Source: Proteiniclasticum aestuarii
Lineage (GTDB): Bacteria > Bacillota > Clostridia > Clostridiales > Clostridiaceae
DNA length: 64,000 nucleotides
Reading direction: 5' to 3'
NCBI RefSeq assembly: GCF_017368455.1
Contig: NZ_JAFNJU010000011.1
Location: 62,001-126,000 of the forward strand
The notes beneath the pieces were generated by a model. That model was not told the DNA's origin and did not search any database. It saw only the letters and a program-made list of their open reading frames with translations. This document shows, piece by piece, positions 17,911-27,131 of this stretch. A program made the translations under genes and the position numbers. The first letter of the stretch is position 1. Each line of letters begins with the position of its first letter.

Positions 17911-19110
17911 CTAGCAGTGTCCCTGAATCATCTGCACCTGGTTTCGTCCAGACTCCTTCGCCTTATACATAGCCTGATCCGCAATATTTGTGAGAATGGA
18001 TGCATCCATGGTTTTTTCCCATTTGGCGACACCGATGCTCACACTTACTTTAACGCTTTCTTTCCCGCCTTCCAGTTCCGAAAGAATTCTTGTCGCAACT
18101 TCCCCTGCATCTTCCAGTGAGGTTCCCGGCAGGATGATGTTGAACTCGTCTCCTCCTATCCTGGAGCTGATATCCGTCTTACGAAGGTTCTTTCTGATGA
18201 CACCTGCCACATACCTTAGCATCCTGTCACCTGCTTCATGCCCATACTGATCGTTGATCTTCTTGAAGTCATCCACGTCGATCATCATGACAGAAAGCTC
18301 CCCACCTTTCTTTCTGACCTTTCTGATATGCATTTCCAGCTGTCTGTCGTGATGTCTTCTTGTATAGAGCTTCGTTAGGTAATCTTCGTTGTATGCATTG
18401 GACCTGTCTTCTATGATCTTATAGGAATAGAACGTCACCAGTAAGATGATGAAGAGCGCGACCACTGAAATGACCTGATCCACCTTTCTCATCAGATTCC
18501 TGACAGTCATGGTTCCGATGTCTACTCCAACAAAACCGATGACCCTCCCCATCTGATCTCTTATAGGTGCATGCCCTGTGATATATTTACCCCAGCCTTC
18601 CCATAGAATCATATCAGTACTGATGATCTTATTATCTGTGAGCACATCTTTCTGATAGGAATCCATTTTCTCTGTGGATCCTATGGGTGAAAAGAGATCA
18701 CTTGCGGGATCTTCTCCATCCAGAAGATACAGCACAGTGTTTTCAGAAAGCTGTTTCATTGTATATATGAAATCCACATTTGTCCCTCTTCTGATTTCTC
18801 TGAATATACGCTGCATCCTTTCATAGTAATAGACATCATAGTCCCCCTCCTCATAGTTTTCCACCTGCGTGAGTGCTACATAAGGGGATATATCTTCTTC
18901 GATGAACGCAGCTGCAGTCACTGCTGTATTGGTGGCTGTATATCTGAGCTCTTCCAGCAGAAGTCCCTGGACACTTCTATGAATAATTAGTCCGATTCCT
19001 GAAAAGATCATCGTCACCAGCAGGAGAATCGATAAGAATGTAATATGTTTCTTTGAAAATATTACTGTAAATAAAGGCTCCGTCCAGGAAGATTTGATTT
19101 TCTGCTCCAT
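17911..19110 (-). CDS. Membrane Cache-GGDEF diguanylate cyclase
   Basis: 399 residues from the ATG at 19110 (GGAG 6 bases upstream; a GTG at 19116 is the alternative). Two membrane helices, about 25-48 and 205-228, enclose an extracytoplasmic Cache-like sensor ('VIGFVGVDIGTMTVR' near its end). The GGDEF domain covers about 245-395 with intact 'RIGGDEFNII' and a typical 'DVDDFKKINDQYGHEAGD' substrate loop. It should make c-di-GMP from GTP. I saw no RxxD inhibitory site placed clearly before the signature. Directly followed by an EAL gene, giving a synthase/hydrolase pair. It is the only free-standing intact GGDEF enzyme in the window. Confidence 0.93.
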   Translation of the reverse strand: MEQKIKSSWTEPLFTVIFSKKHITFLSILLLVTMIFSGIGLIIHRSVQGLLLEELRYTATNTAVTAAAFIEEDISPYVALTQVENYEEGDYDVYYYERMQRIFREIRRGTNVDFIYTMKQLSENTVLYLLDGEDPASDLFSPIGSTEKMDSYQKDVLTDNKIISTDMILWEGWGKYITGHAPIRDQMGRVIGFVGVDIGTMTVRNLMRKVDQVISVVALFIILLVTFYSYKIIEDRSNAYNEDYLTKLYTRRHHDRQLEMHIRKVRKKGGELSVMMIDVDDFKKINDQYGHEAGDRMLRYVAGVIRKNLRKTDISSRIGGDEFNIILPGTSLEDAGEVATRILSELEGGKESVKVSVSIGVAKWEKTMDASILTNIADQAMYKAKESGRNQVQMIQGHC

Positions 19111-19462
19111 AGTCACTCCTATCTAACTGATTATATGTGAATAGACGAACATTCCTTGCTGCAATGAACTGCATCCTCTTCTTCATTCAGTTTCACCGAA
19201 CAATCTTCAGGCTGCAGAAATATGCGAATTTTCTGCATAAATCACGCTCCAGTTGAGGATTTCGTGAAAAATACAATCACTTTATAAATATATCATAGTT
19301 ATTGCAAATAATATCATTAATTGTGCTTTAGAAAGGTGAATTTTTTGAATTATCCAGGTGATATACCTGTATAATGCCTTTCATCACCTGGTCGTTCAGG
19401 AAGATTCAGCTCTTGAAATCAAAATATGCAGCTGTCAAAGAACCAGCTGCATACATAGGAGC
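19111..19462. other. Intergenic region with inverted repeats, no gene
   Basis: About 350 bases between two c-di-GMP genes. It contains the terminator of the upstream EAL gene (19418-19453) and a second perfect inverted repeat, CCAGGTGAT (19354-19362) and ATCACCTGG (19383-19391). The promoter of the GGDEF gene must lie here; no clear -35/-10 pair was found. Confidence 0.5.
19418..19453 (-). terminator. Terminator of the EAL gene at 19.5-21.7 kb
   Basis: TATGCAGCTG (19425-19434) pairs with CAGCTGCATA (19444-19453). On the minus strand TTTTGATTT follows. It starts about 10 bases after the stop codon. Confidence 0.75.
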
Positions 19463-21730
19463 TTAACGTTTTTCATTTTCCAGTAGTAAAAACGCCTTTT
19501 CGCGACAAACAGCTGGACTGAAAAGAAACCCTTGAAGAGAGTCACATTGGTGCTGTAGAAGAAATTCTCTCTGCATTTCCTCTTCGATTCCTTCTGCCAC
19601 CACATGCAGACCATATCTGTGTGCCATTTTTATGATGTCTCCGATGATCAGATCTCTATTTGAATTCTCCAGTTTCTGAATGAACTGTCTGTCAATTTTC
19701 AATGTATCTATAAGAAGTTCATGAAGCCTTACAAATGAGGAGTATCCTGTACCGAAATCATCCAGAGAAATCTTTACCCCCATATTTCTGAGCTCTCTGA
19801 ACTTTTTATTGATCATATCCAGATTGTCAATGAGCACGGATTCTGTTATTTCAATTTCAAGCTGGGACGGGCGGATTCCAGACTGCTCGATCTTTTCTCT
19901 TATTTCTTGATTGAAACGACTCTGAAGCAGCTGGATTCCGGAAACATTCACATGAATTCTCAAATCTATATAGCCACTGTTTTCCAGATCCTTTATGAAT
20001 CTCATGGCAAGGTCCATGAAGTAACCGCCCAGTTCCACCATAATGAGGTTCTTTTCTGCAGCTTCGATGAATTCCAGCGGAGATACACGACCGAACAGGC
20101 TCGCGTTCATTCTTCCCAGAGCTTCAAATGCGATGATCTTTTTCGTTCTTGTATCGATGATGGGCTGATATTCAAGAAACAGCACGTCTTCATCCTTTTC
20201 TTCAATGGCTCTTCTCATTTCCTTCACCAGTATGTCTTCTCTTTGTAGCGACTGATACATTTTTTCATCATAGAGTATAACATCCGTTTCTTCTTTGAAG
20301 GTCTGTTCCAGAGCCACAGATGCGTCTTTCACTATGCTGTTGGCATTATCGTAAGATTCATCCACTAAAACCATACCTATCTTAACCGAAAGATAGATAT
20401 CGATACCGTCAACGCTGAAAGGGCGCTCAAAAGAAGCCGTGATATTCTCTGATAAGACACGCAAATCTATCTCCCCCTCTAGTTTTTCCTTGTATATAAG
20501 GAACTGGTCTGCAGTGAAATGAAAAAGCTTAGTTCCAGAAGCTTCAAACTCTCTCAGTTTTTCGGGGATCGCCATCAGCACTTGGTCTCCGAAATGGTAC
20601 CCATAGGTCAAATTGATACTGTTCAGATTGCTGATTCTTAAAAGAATCAGACCTCTACTTCTTTGGTTCCTATTCTCCAGATCACTTTCCATGAAATTCT
20701 CCAGATATAGCTTGTTAGGTAGCCCTGTCAGTTCATGATAATAGGCTGCACTTCTGAGACTTTCATTTTTATTATAGGTCGCTCTCATACTGTAGAGTAT
20801 GGATCCATAGATCAGCGAAAGCGCAGCTAGACTGAAGAAAGATACATCACGAATCTGTTCCGTTGTCTCTTCTAAAGAATAGGCTATGGAGAGCGCATGC
20901 ATGTCTTCCTCTACTTCATTCTCAAGATTTATGGGTACAATCACTTTAAAATCCCTGTATTCACTTTCTTCATTAATGAAACTGTATTCTCTGTTCTGTT
21001 CCAGCGCTTCTTTTGCTTCCTCCAAACTGGGAAGCGCTTCGGAAAGATGACCCCCTGTGGATCCTATGATATTCATATTCTGGTCCAGAAGATCTATATG
21101 CAGAGCAAATTCATTGTTTTTCAGTTCCAGCAGCAAATTGTTCACACTGAATCGATCCAATAACGCATAGACTGTATTTGCTCTCAACCCGACCTGAATG
21201 AGTCCTCCGTCATCCATCTTGTAATAGCCGTATTTATAGTAATCCCCGGTGATGGCATCCCGCCTGATTCCTTCTACCAAGCTCTGTTTTCCGCTTTTCA
21301 GAAAATAATCGATGGGATGTCCTTCATAGATTTCCCACCCGATAAGGTTCTCCAGATTGGAGTAACGTAGATATCCTGATTGATCATAATAGTCGATTTC
21401 ATCGACCTTCAGACGTGATGCAAGGTCCTTCAGTTTTTCGTTTGAATACCTTCTGTCGTATAGTGCGACCGACTGCGTACTTAAGCTGATTTTTTCCGAC
21501 AGCAGATCATCAATGAGTTCTTCGGCTTCAGAAAATCTCGAGATACTTTGAGCATAACTTCTCGCCAGTTTCACCGCTTCTTCCCGTCTCTGATCATAGA
21601 AGTGATTTCTGATTCCAGACAAAAGAAAAAAGCCCGAAACAATGAAAATCCCACTTATAAGAAGAAGCGGAATGATGTAGATCCTGAGATCCATTGTTTC
21701 AAGCTTGTTGGTTTTCCTTTTGTGTTTCAT
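19463..21730 (-). CDS. Membrane Cache / degenerate GGDEF / EAL c-di-GMP phosphodiesterase
   Basis: 755 residues from the ATG at 21730 (AGAGGG upstream); an upstream in-frame start adds 30 residues but lacks a ribosome site. Helix about 15-38, Cache-like sensor about 40-290, helix about 290-310, degenerate GGDEF ('FTADQF') about 325-480 and EAL about 495-745. EAL residues are complete: YQP, 'FEALGR', NVS, 'EITES', 'DDFGTGYSS', KID, AEGIE, QGF. The sensor carries the same 'EGHPI.YF' and 'DGGLIQVGL' motifs as its paralogues. Expected role: membrane c-di-GMP hydrolase answering an extracellular ligand. It is followed by its own terminator, so it is a separate unit from the GGDEF gene downstream. 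Confidence 0.92.
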   Translation of the reverse strand: MKHKRKTNKLETMDLRIYIIPLLLISGIFIVSGFFLLSGIRNHFYDQRREEAVKLARSYAQSISRFSEAEELIDDLLSEKISLSTQSVALYDRRYSNEKLKDLASRLKVDEIDYYDQSGYLRYSNLENLIGWEIYEGHPIDYFLKSGKQSLVEGIRRDAITGDYYKYGYYKMDDGGLIQVGLRANTVYALLDRFSVNNLLLELKNNEFALHIDLLDQNMNIIGSTGGHLSEALPSLEEAKEALEQNREYSFINEESEYRDFKVIVPINLENEVEEDMHALSIAYSLEETTEQIRDVSFFSLAALSLIYGSILYSMRATYNKNESLRSAAYYHELTGLPNKLYLENFMESDLENRNQRSRGLILLRISNLNSINLTYGYHFGDQVLMAIPEKLREFEASGTKLFHFTADQFLIYKEKLEGEIDLRVLSENITASFERPFSVDGIDIYLSVKIGMVLVDESYDNANSIVKDASVALEQTFKEETDVILYDEKMYQSLQREDILVKEMRRAIEEKDEDVLFLEYQPIIDTRTKKIIAFEALGRMNASLFGRVSPLEFIEAAEKNLIMVELGGYFMDLAMRFIKDLENSGYIDLRIHVNVSGIQLLQSRFNQEIREKIEQSGIRPSQLEIEITESVLIDNLDMINKKFRELRNMGVKISLDDFGTGYSSFVRLHELLIDTLKIDRQFIQKLENSNRDLIIGDIIKMAHRYGLHVVAEGIEEEMQREFLLQHQCDSLQGFLFSPAVCREKAFLLLENEKR

Positions 21731-21883
21731 AGAACCCTCTGTTGACACTCTATATTTATGGTCATTTGTTATATCACATTTCACCTTAATGATTATAACA
21801 TAATTCAACTCTGAATCCATGAAATATCACTGATTAAATAGTAAATTCTGTTCATTTCGAATATGTATCGTTCACATTTCAAA

Positions 21884-22555
21884 CTAGAATCCTTTTCTCT
21901 GACCCCGCCAGGGCTTTTCTTTTCCCTGCATATATTCGTCTACCCCAGGCCCCTCAAGCCTCTGCAGTCTCCAGATGCCGTAAATATAACTGAGTATAAG
22001 GATGATGATGGTAGCCGGTGTGCCCATCAGTGTATTCACCCAGAACATCTGGCTGAGGTTTCTTCCCCTGAAAAGAAGAATCTGGATGATAAGGCGAAAG
22101 GCAAGGAGAATCGTCCATAGAATGGTCACTTCTCTGTAGGCTGGCTTAACATCTTTTCTCATGAACCAATCCATAGGCCATCCTCTTGTAAGGTGGCTGA
22201 GCCATGCAGCCAGGGGTTTCCCGATCAGAAGTGTCCCTAATGAGAGAAGTACCATGAAAGTTCCACTGATGATTTTAGGCAGGAAAAAATTCGATGCATT
22301 CCCTGACAGATAGGCAAAACCTACAGCTACTAGGACACCCAGCAGACCTCCCAGCGCGTATTTCAGGTCCTGTTTCCTGAAAATTCTTCTCACGCCGAAT
22401 CCCACGGCAGTCAGTATCGATATGACAGATGCCACCTCCAGACCCAGGAGTCCATTGATAATGACAAAGACCAGCGGCGGAAAAAGAGCATCAATTGTTT
22501 TACCACTCAGCACACTTTTCAGTTCATCAAGTATCTCCTTACTTTTTCCATTCAT
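21884..22555 (-). CDS. Multi-pass membrane protein, DUF3159-like
   Basis: 223 residues from the ATG at 22555. About six membrane helices are visible ('LFPPLVFVIINGLLGLEVASVISIL', 'ALGGLLGVLVAVGFAYL' and others). The segment 'MRKDVKPAYREVTILWTILL' matches the conserved core I associate with DUF3159. No catalytic motif is seen and the substrate is unknown. It overlaps the upstream small membrane protein gene by 17 bases, implying translational coupling. The C-terminus is basic and cytoplasmic. Confidence 0.7.
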   Translation of the reverse strand: MNGKSKEILDELKSVLSGKTIDALFPPLVFVIINGLLGLEVASVISILTAVGFGVRRIFRKQDLKYALGGLLGVLVAVGFAYLSGNASNFFLPKIISGTFMVLLSLGTLLIGKPLAAWLSHLTRGWPMDWFMRKDVKPAYREVTILWTILLAFRLIIQILLFRGRNLSQMFWVNTLMGTPATIIILILSYIYGIWRLQRLEGPGVDEYMQGKEKPWRGQRKGF

Positions 22556-22928
22556 AATCTTCACTTCGCTTTCTTGCATTTCGTTCTTTGCGAAGCACTT
22601 CTTTCTTCCGATCTCCGAGGAAGAATTGAAGCACATCCCCCTTTGACAAGACCAGATGTATAAATACGTAAAGGGCACCAGCAAAAAATCCTAGGATCAT
22701 CATGGCGAGAATCCATACCACCAATAGCAGAATATTTTTCTCCCTGAATGCGATCCACATGGAAAACAGAGTGAAGCCAACGTATAGATCCACTAGCGAC
22801 ACAATGCCCCAGGGGTTTTCAAGGAGCTTGCCTCCGTCCTCAAAGAAGCTTCCTTGCGTGAACCCGAAAAGAAGAACTGCGCTCATGGCACCTATCCCCA
22901 TGAAACTGATTGTTTTTGCTGCTTTCAT
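22539..22928 (-). CDS. Small membrane protein of unknown function
   Basis: 129 residues with three hydrophobic helices (about 5-25, 43-62 and 68-95) and a very basic C-terminal tail ('GDRKKEVLRKERNARKRS'). 'NPWGIVSLVDLYVGF' looks like a conserved motif of DUF1475-type small membrane proteins, but I am not sure of that family. ATG with GGAGG upstream. It is coupled to the DUF3159-like gene and divergent from rluF across a region rich in ATCAC/GTGAT palindromes. Confidence 0.7.
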   Translation of the reverse strand: MKAAKTISFMGIGAMSAVLLFGFTQGSFFEDGGKLLENPWGIVSLVDLYVGFTLFSMWIAFREKNILLLVVWILAMMILGFFAGALYVFIHLVLSKGDVLQFFLGDRKKEVLRKERNARKRSEDYEWKK

Positions 22929-23034
22929 TTTAATTCCTCCACTTGTCTTTTCAATAATTCATCACATTTTGTATTACACCCATTATAATCTATTCCTATG
23001 ATTCTCAATACTGATTTTCTTCCTCTTCTAAACT

Positions 23035-23097
23035 TATCACATTATGTGATGACATCACACTAAAAAAACCACTTAATATATCACTTCCACTGTGATA
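23035..23097. promoter_or_regulatory. Cluster of palindromic GTGAT/ATCAC half-sites between divergent genes
   Basis: Inverted sites: ATCACATTATGTGAT (23036-23050), TGTGATGACATCACA (23045-23059) and TATCAC-7-GTGATA (23079-23097). Five half-sites fall within 63 bases of the intergenic region between the small membrane protein gene and rluF, overlapping where a promoter must be. This looks like an operator for a dimeric regulator; which one is unknown. Confidence 0.55.
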
Positions 23098-23125
23098 CGA
23101 TGAGAGAAGCGAAAGGAAGAACTAT

Positions 23126-23815
23126 ATGAGAATCAATAAACTGCTGAGCAATTATGGATACTGTTCCAGAAAAGAAGCCAATGAATGGATCCGAAATAAC
23201 AGAATACACATAAATGGCATCCTTGCATTCCCTGGCCAGTGGGTAAAAGAAACGGATGACATTCTTCTGGATGGAGAAAGACTGGAGAAAAAGAAGAAGG
23301 TCTATCTGGCTTTTCATAAACCCCCTGGCCTCATCTCTACACGAGAGGAAAGCGTGGAGGAAAACATCATGGCCTTTCTCAATCTCCCTTTCTACGTCTT
23401 CCCTGTAGGAAGGCTGGACAAGGAGTCGGAAGGACTGCTTCTACTCACCAATGATGGGGACTGGGCCCACGAGATCCTGTCTGCGGAAAACCATCATGAG
23501 AAGGAATACCTTGTCACCGTGGACAAACCCTTAAGCAAATCCTCTCTTAAGACACTCGCCGGTGGTGTGGACATCCGGATCGGGCAGACACGGCCCTGTC
23601 AGGTGGAGAAAATCACCGAGGACACCTTCAGGATTGTTCTTACTCAGGGCCTGAACCGCCAGATTCGGCGCATGGCGAAAGCTCTCGGATACCAGGTGAC
23701 ATTCCTGAAAAGGCTTCGGATCCTCAATCTCACCGTCCATGATCTGAATCCCGGTGAGTGGAGATATCTCACGGAAGATGATCTGGAAGATCTGCAGAGG
23801 AAGCTTCATAAATGA
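23126..23815 (+). CDS. rluF: 23S rRNA pseudouridine synthase, RsuA/RluF subfamily
   Basis: 229 residues. S4 RNA-binding domain about 1-48 ('MRINKLLSNYGYCSRKEANEWI'-like opening), then the pseudouridine synthase domain with the catalytic 'GRLDKESEGLLLLTNDG' motif around residue 90-108 (the Asp is the nucleophile). 'GLNRQIRRM' marks the RsuA-type core. The 'LNLPFYVFPVGRLD' lead-in and an S4 start at residue 1 resemble RluF (U2604 of 23S rRNA), though RluB/RsuA-type specificity cannot be excluded. It stands alone on the plus strand. Confidence 0.85.
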   Translation: MRINKLLSNYGYCSRKEANEWIRNNRIHINGILAFPGQWVKETDDILLDGERLEKKKKVYLAFHKPPGLISTREESVEENIMAFLNLPFYVFPVGRLDKESEGLLLLTNDGDWAHEILSAENHHEKEYLVTVDKPLSKSSLKTLAGGVDIRIGQTRPCQVEKITEDTFRIVLTQGLNRQIRRMAKALGYQVTFLKRLRILNLTVHDLNPGEWRYLTEDDLEDLQRKLHK

Positions 23816-23867
23816 AAACCGCTGATGAATCCGTTTGGATTACAGATCGAAAATACAGCCACATGGA

Positions 23868-23908
23868 AAGGATCCTTCGACACCGAAATGGGTGCTTGAA
23901 GGATCCTT
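23868..23908. terminator. Hairpin between convergent rluF and peptidase genes
   Basis: AAGGATCCTTC (23868-23878) pairs with GAAGGATCCTT (23898-23908). A CACC/GGTG pairing lies inside the loop. It sits between two converging genes; U-runs on both sides are weak. Confidence 0.6.
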
Positions 23909-23932
23909 CTCAATTAGAATGATTAAACTGTA

Positions 23933-25045
23933 TTAAGCTTTCATAAGCTCCACAACGATTCTGGCGGTATTTTCCAGATCGATGATATGCAGATGCTCTT
24001 CCAGGGTATGAGGTTTTCTTTCTCCGATGCCAAGGTTGATGGCGGCAACGCCGTTGGCATTGAAGATATTGGTATCGCTACCTCCGCCGGATGTGGTGGT
24101 TCTGGTGGGAATGCCAAGCTTTTCGCAGGCTTCTTCCACCGCCTTCACCGTAGGATGGTCCACCGGAATGTTGAAGGCACCATAGGCATTTTCCACCTGA
24201 ACATCCTCTTTTCCATGAAACTTTCTGGCCGCATCTTCACAGCACTTCACCATGTGGTCAGACTGCACCTTCAGCTTCTCATTGTCGAGGCTTCTCGCTT
24301 CCGCATGGAAAATCACTTCTTTGGTCACGATGTTGGTGGCGCCCCCACCGGAGATGCTACCGATGTTGGCCGTGGTCTCTTCATCCACACGCAGAAGCTT
24401 CATGCTGCTGATGGCTTCAGCCGCCATCATGATGGCGCTGATGCCTGTCTCTGGTGCTACCCCGGCATGGGCTGGCTTTCCTGTGAACTTCACATCGATC
24501 TTGTTCTGTGCAGGTCCCTGGACAATGATGTCTCCCGGATCTCCACCGCTGTCCAGCACAAATCCCATCTTCGCATCGATCTTTGTGTAATCCAGATTCT
24601 TAGAGCCGAAAAGGCCCCCCTCTTCATAGATGGTGAAGGCGATTTCGATGTCTCCATGAGGAAGATTCTCTTCTTTCAGCACCGTGAGGGCCTCCATGAT
24701 GGATGCAATCCCCGCTTTGTCATCTCCACCGAGAATCGTAGTCCCGTCGCTATAGATGGTGCCATCCACAATCTTCGGCTTCACGCCTCTGCTGGGAGAT
24801 ACCGTATCCATGTGCGAGCTGAAGAGAATGGTTTCCTTCTCCGCATTTCCTTTGAGCTTTGCAATGAGATTGCCGCTGTTGCTGCCTGTCTTTTCTGCCG
24901 CATCATCCATGACCACGCTAAGGCCAAGTTCTTCCAGTTCTTTCTTCAGAATCAGCGCGAATTCTCTTTCTTCTTTGGTCGGACTGTCGATCTGCACATA
25001 ACGCATGAATCTGTCCACCAGTCTTTCTTTGTTGATCAAGTTCAT
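23933..25045 (-). CDS. M20/M25-family aminopeptidase, PepT-like
   Basis: 370 residues. Metal-binding motifs of the M20 family: 'SSHMDTV' (about 75-81), 'GGDDKAGIA' (about 104-112), 'EEGGLFGS' (about 140), a lid-domain dimerisation region (about 185-290) and 'SGGGSDTN' near 320, ending with 'HTLEEHLH'. The pattern matches PepT-like peptidases, which release N-terminal residues from small peptides in the cytosol. It is smaller than classical PepT (about 410). It lies 100 bases behind abgT but a strong terminator lies between them. A transporter and a peptidase for related small substrates may still work together (inference). Confidence 0.88.
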   Translation of the reverse strand: MNLINKERLVDRFMRYVQIDSPTKEEREFALILKKELEELGLSVVMDDAAEKTGSNSGNLIAKLKGNAEKETILFSSHMDTVSPSRGVKPKIVDGTIYSDGTTILGGDDKAGIASIMEALTVLKEENLPHGDIEIAFTIYEEGGLFGSKNLDYTKIDAKMGFVLDSGGDPGDIIVQGPAQNKIDVKFTGKPAHAGVAPETGISAIMMAAEAISSMKLLRVDEETTANIGSISGGGATNIVTKEVIFHAEARSLDNEKLKVQSDHMVKCCEDAARKFHGKEDVQVENAYGAFNIPVDHPTVKAVEEACEKLGIPTRTTTSGGGSDTNIFNANGVAAINLGIGERKPHTLEEHLHIIDLENTARIVVELMKA

Positions 25046-25104
25046 CTCTCCTTTATCAGTGTATTTCGGGTTTCAGTCAGAGGATAACATAGAAATAAAA
25101 AGTC

Positions 25105-25141
25105 TGTGTAAAAAAATAAGGCTGAAAAACAGCCTTATTTT
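25105..25141 (-). terminator. Terminator of abgT
   Basis: AAAATAAGGCTG (25113-25124) pairs with CAGCCTTATTTT (25130-25141) around five bases. On the minus strand the stem is followed by TTTTTT. It starts 6 bases behind the abgT stop, so the peptidase gene needs read-through or its own promoter. Confidence 0.87.
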
Positions 25142-25146
25142 AAAAA

Positions 25147-26679
25147 CTAAATGTGAATGAACGCTCCAGGTCCCAGTGGCAGGTTCGCCACGTACCAGAC
25201 GATCATCATAAGAACCCATCCAGCCAGGAATACAAGTGTGTATGGTACCATGGTCGCAATGATGGTTCCGATACCGCTTTCCTTGTCATACTTCTTGGCG
25301 AATACCACGATCATGGCAAAGTAGCTCATGAGTGGGGAGATGATGTTCGTTGTGGAGTCACCGATTCTGTAAGCAGCCTGTGTCAGCTCTGGGGAAAGTC
25401 CCAGTCTCATCATCATCGGTACGAAGATCGGTGCCATGATGGCCCACTTCGCTGATGCGGAACCCATAAACAGGTTCAGGAAGGCTGAAATCACAATGAA
25501 TCCGAGAATCAGTGGAAGTCCGGTGAATCCGATTCCCTCCAGGAATTCCGCACCCTTAACAGAAAGGATGGTTCCCAGATTGGACTTACCGAAGTAGGAT
25601 ACGAACTGTGCAGCAAAGAATGCCAGCACCAGGTATCCACCCATGCTCTTCATGGCATCGGTCATGGATTCAACCAGGTCGTTGGTGGTCTTGATCTTGC
25701 CTACAGTCTTACCGTACACATAACCAGGAATCATGAAGACAAGAAGAATCATGAAGATCAGACCCTTGCTCAGGAATTCTGTGATTACAAGCTCTCCGTC
25801 CGCATTGGGTGCCTTCAGAAGGGCATTTTCAGGTACAGTGAGGATCAGCATGATGACAGCGAAAATCAGAAGAGAAATACCTGCATTTCTGAGTCCTCTG
25901 TTTTCAACATCGGTGATCTTTTCCTTGTTTGGTTCGAAATCTCCGTGGTAAGCACCAAGATTCTTTTCCACAATTTTCTCGGTTACGATGGTACCCAGAA
26001 TTGTCAGAAGGAATGTGGAAGCTACCATGAAGTAGTAGTTTGCGGTTGGAAGGACCTGTACAGTGGATCCTGCAGCTTCAAGAGCGGCGTTTGTGATACC
26101 ACCTAGGAGCGGATCCAGTGTTCCGATCAGAAGGTTCGCGGAGAATCCAGCAGATACACCGGCAAATGCTGCCGCAAGACCTGCGATGGGATGTCTGCCT
26201 GCACCTGCGAACATGATTGCACCCAGTGGAATAACCACTACATATCCAGCATCAGATGCCACGTTGGACATGATACCGGAGAACACAACCACTGCTGTAA
26301 GCAGTCTTGCTGGAACATTAGTCAGAAGCTTCTTCAGGGCTGTTGAAATCAGACCTGACCATTCAGCAACACCAACACCGAGCATCGCTACAAGAACGGT
26401 TCCCAGTGGAGCAAATCCTGTAAAGTTACTGGTTGCACTGTTGAAGATATAACGCAGTCCTTCAGCGGAAAACAGGTTCTCCGCACCGATGGTCACGTCG
26501 GCAGCCTGTTTTGCATCGTAGTAGGTTACCTGTGTACCGATCAGTGATACGATATAAGAAATGATCACAACTGCTACACTTAGAATGACAAATATGATTG
26601 CTGGATGTGGCAGAGCGTTTCCTACAACTTCGATGGTTTTCAGAACACCTTTTTTGTCTTTGTTGTTTGTTTTAGCCAT
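25147..26679 (-). CDS. abgT: AbgT-family transporter (p-aminobenzoyl-glutamate type)
   Basis: 510 residues with about 12 membrane helices. The N-terminal 'VGNALPHPAIIFVILS' and inner 'SATSNFTGFAPLGTVLVAMLG' segments are typical of the AbgT family. 'FMGSASAKWAIMAPIFVPMM' and 'RIGDSTTNIISPLMSYFA' correspond to its re-entrant substrate and ion-binding hairpins. Characterised members import p-aminobenzoyl-glutamate or export sulfonamides; the true substrate here is unknown. ATG with GGGAGG upstream and an unusually clear sigma-A promoter. The next gene encodes a PepT-like peptidase. Confidence 0.92.
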   Translation of the reverse strand: MAKTNNKDKKGVLKTIEVVGNALPHPAIIFVILSVAVVIISYIVSLIGTQVTYYDAKQAADVTIGAENLFSAEGLRYIFNSATSNFTGFAPLGTVLVAMLGVGVAEWSGLISTALKKLLTNVPARLLTAVVVFSGIMSNVASDAGYVVVIPLGAIMFAGAGRHPIAGLAAAFAGVSAGFSANLLIGTLDPLLGGITNAALEAAGSTVQVLPTANYYFMVASTFLLTILGTIVTEKIVEKNLGAYHGDFEPNKEKITDVENRGLRNAGISLLIFAVIMLILTVPENALLKAPNADGELVITEFLSKGLIFMILLVFMIPGYVYGKTVGKIKTTNDLVESMTDAMKSMGGYLVLAFFAAQFVSYFGKSNLGTILSVKGAEFLEGIGFTGLPLILGFIVISAFLNLFMGSASAKWAIMAPIFVPMMMRLGLSPELTQAAYRIGDSTTNIISPLMSYFAMIVVFAKKYDKESGIGTIIATMVPYTLVFLAGWVLMMIVWYVANLPLGPGAFIHI

Positions 26680-26712
26680 TAGTTTACCTCCCTTAGGTTT
26701 TTGACATTCGTA

Positions 26713-26741
26713 ATTATATCAACATGTAAACCTTTTTTCAA
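26713..26741 (-). promoter_or_regulatory. Sigma-A promoter of abgT
   Basis: -35 TTGAAA (complement of 26736-26741), 17-base spacer, -10 TATAAT (complement of 26713-26718). It lies about 40 bases upstream of the abgT start. Confidence 0.8.
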
Positions 26742-27097
26742 TGAATTCGATAATCTATACAAATATCGCAATGAATTTTCATAATAAATTTGAATCTCAC
26801 ATGCTTTACCTTTGAGATTTCTCAATTTATTGCTGAAATAAACATTGACATCACAAATTATCCAGCTATTGTTAAACGATTACCATGTCTTTATATTCTG
26901 AATTTTAATATCATTAAACGAATTGTCCGCATAGGAAATACTACCATCCTTCTGATAATTACACAAGAGGAAATGAAAAATTTATTACTAAAAGAGTTTC
27001 CTACTATCCCTATGTCCTTTTCAAACTTTCATCCTGTAGATGCCTTCATGAGTTTCCTGAAATTGCAGTACCTCATTTTATTTTTTCCTGCGAGGCG

Positions 27098-27131
27098 ATA
27101 AAAAGGATGGTAACCTTATGGCTCCATCCTT
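27098..27131 (-). terminator. Terminator of the EAL gene at 27.1-29.4 kb
   Basis: AAGGATGG (27103-27110) pairs with CCATCCTT (27124-27131). On the minus strand TTTTTATCG overlaps and follows the stem. It lies about 16 bases after the stop codon. Confidence 0.75.

Noticed and set aside
26790-27101. Small open frame on the plus strand behind abgT
   Set aside because: It opens on TTG without a ribosome site, lies in low-GC intergenic sequence and runs into a terminator; no domain recognised.
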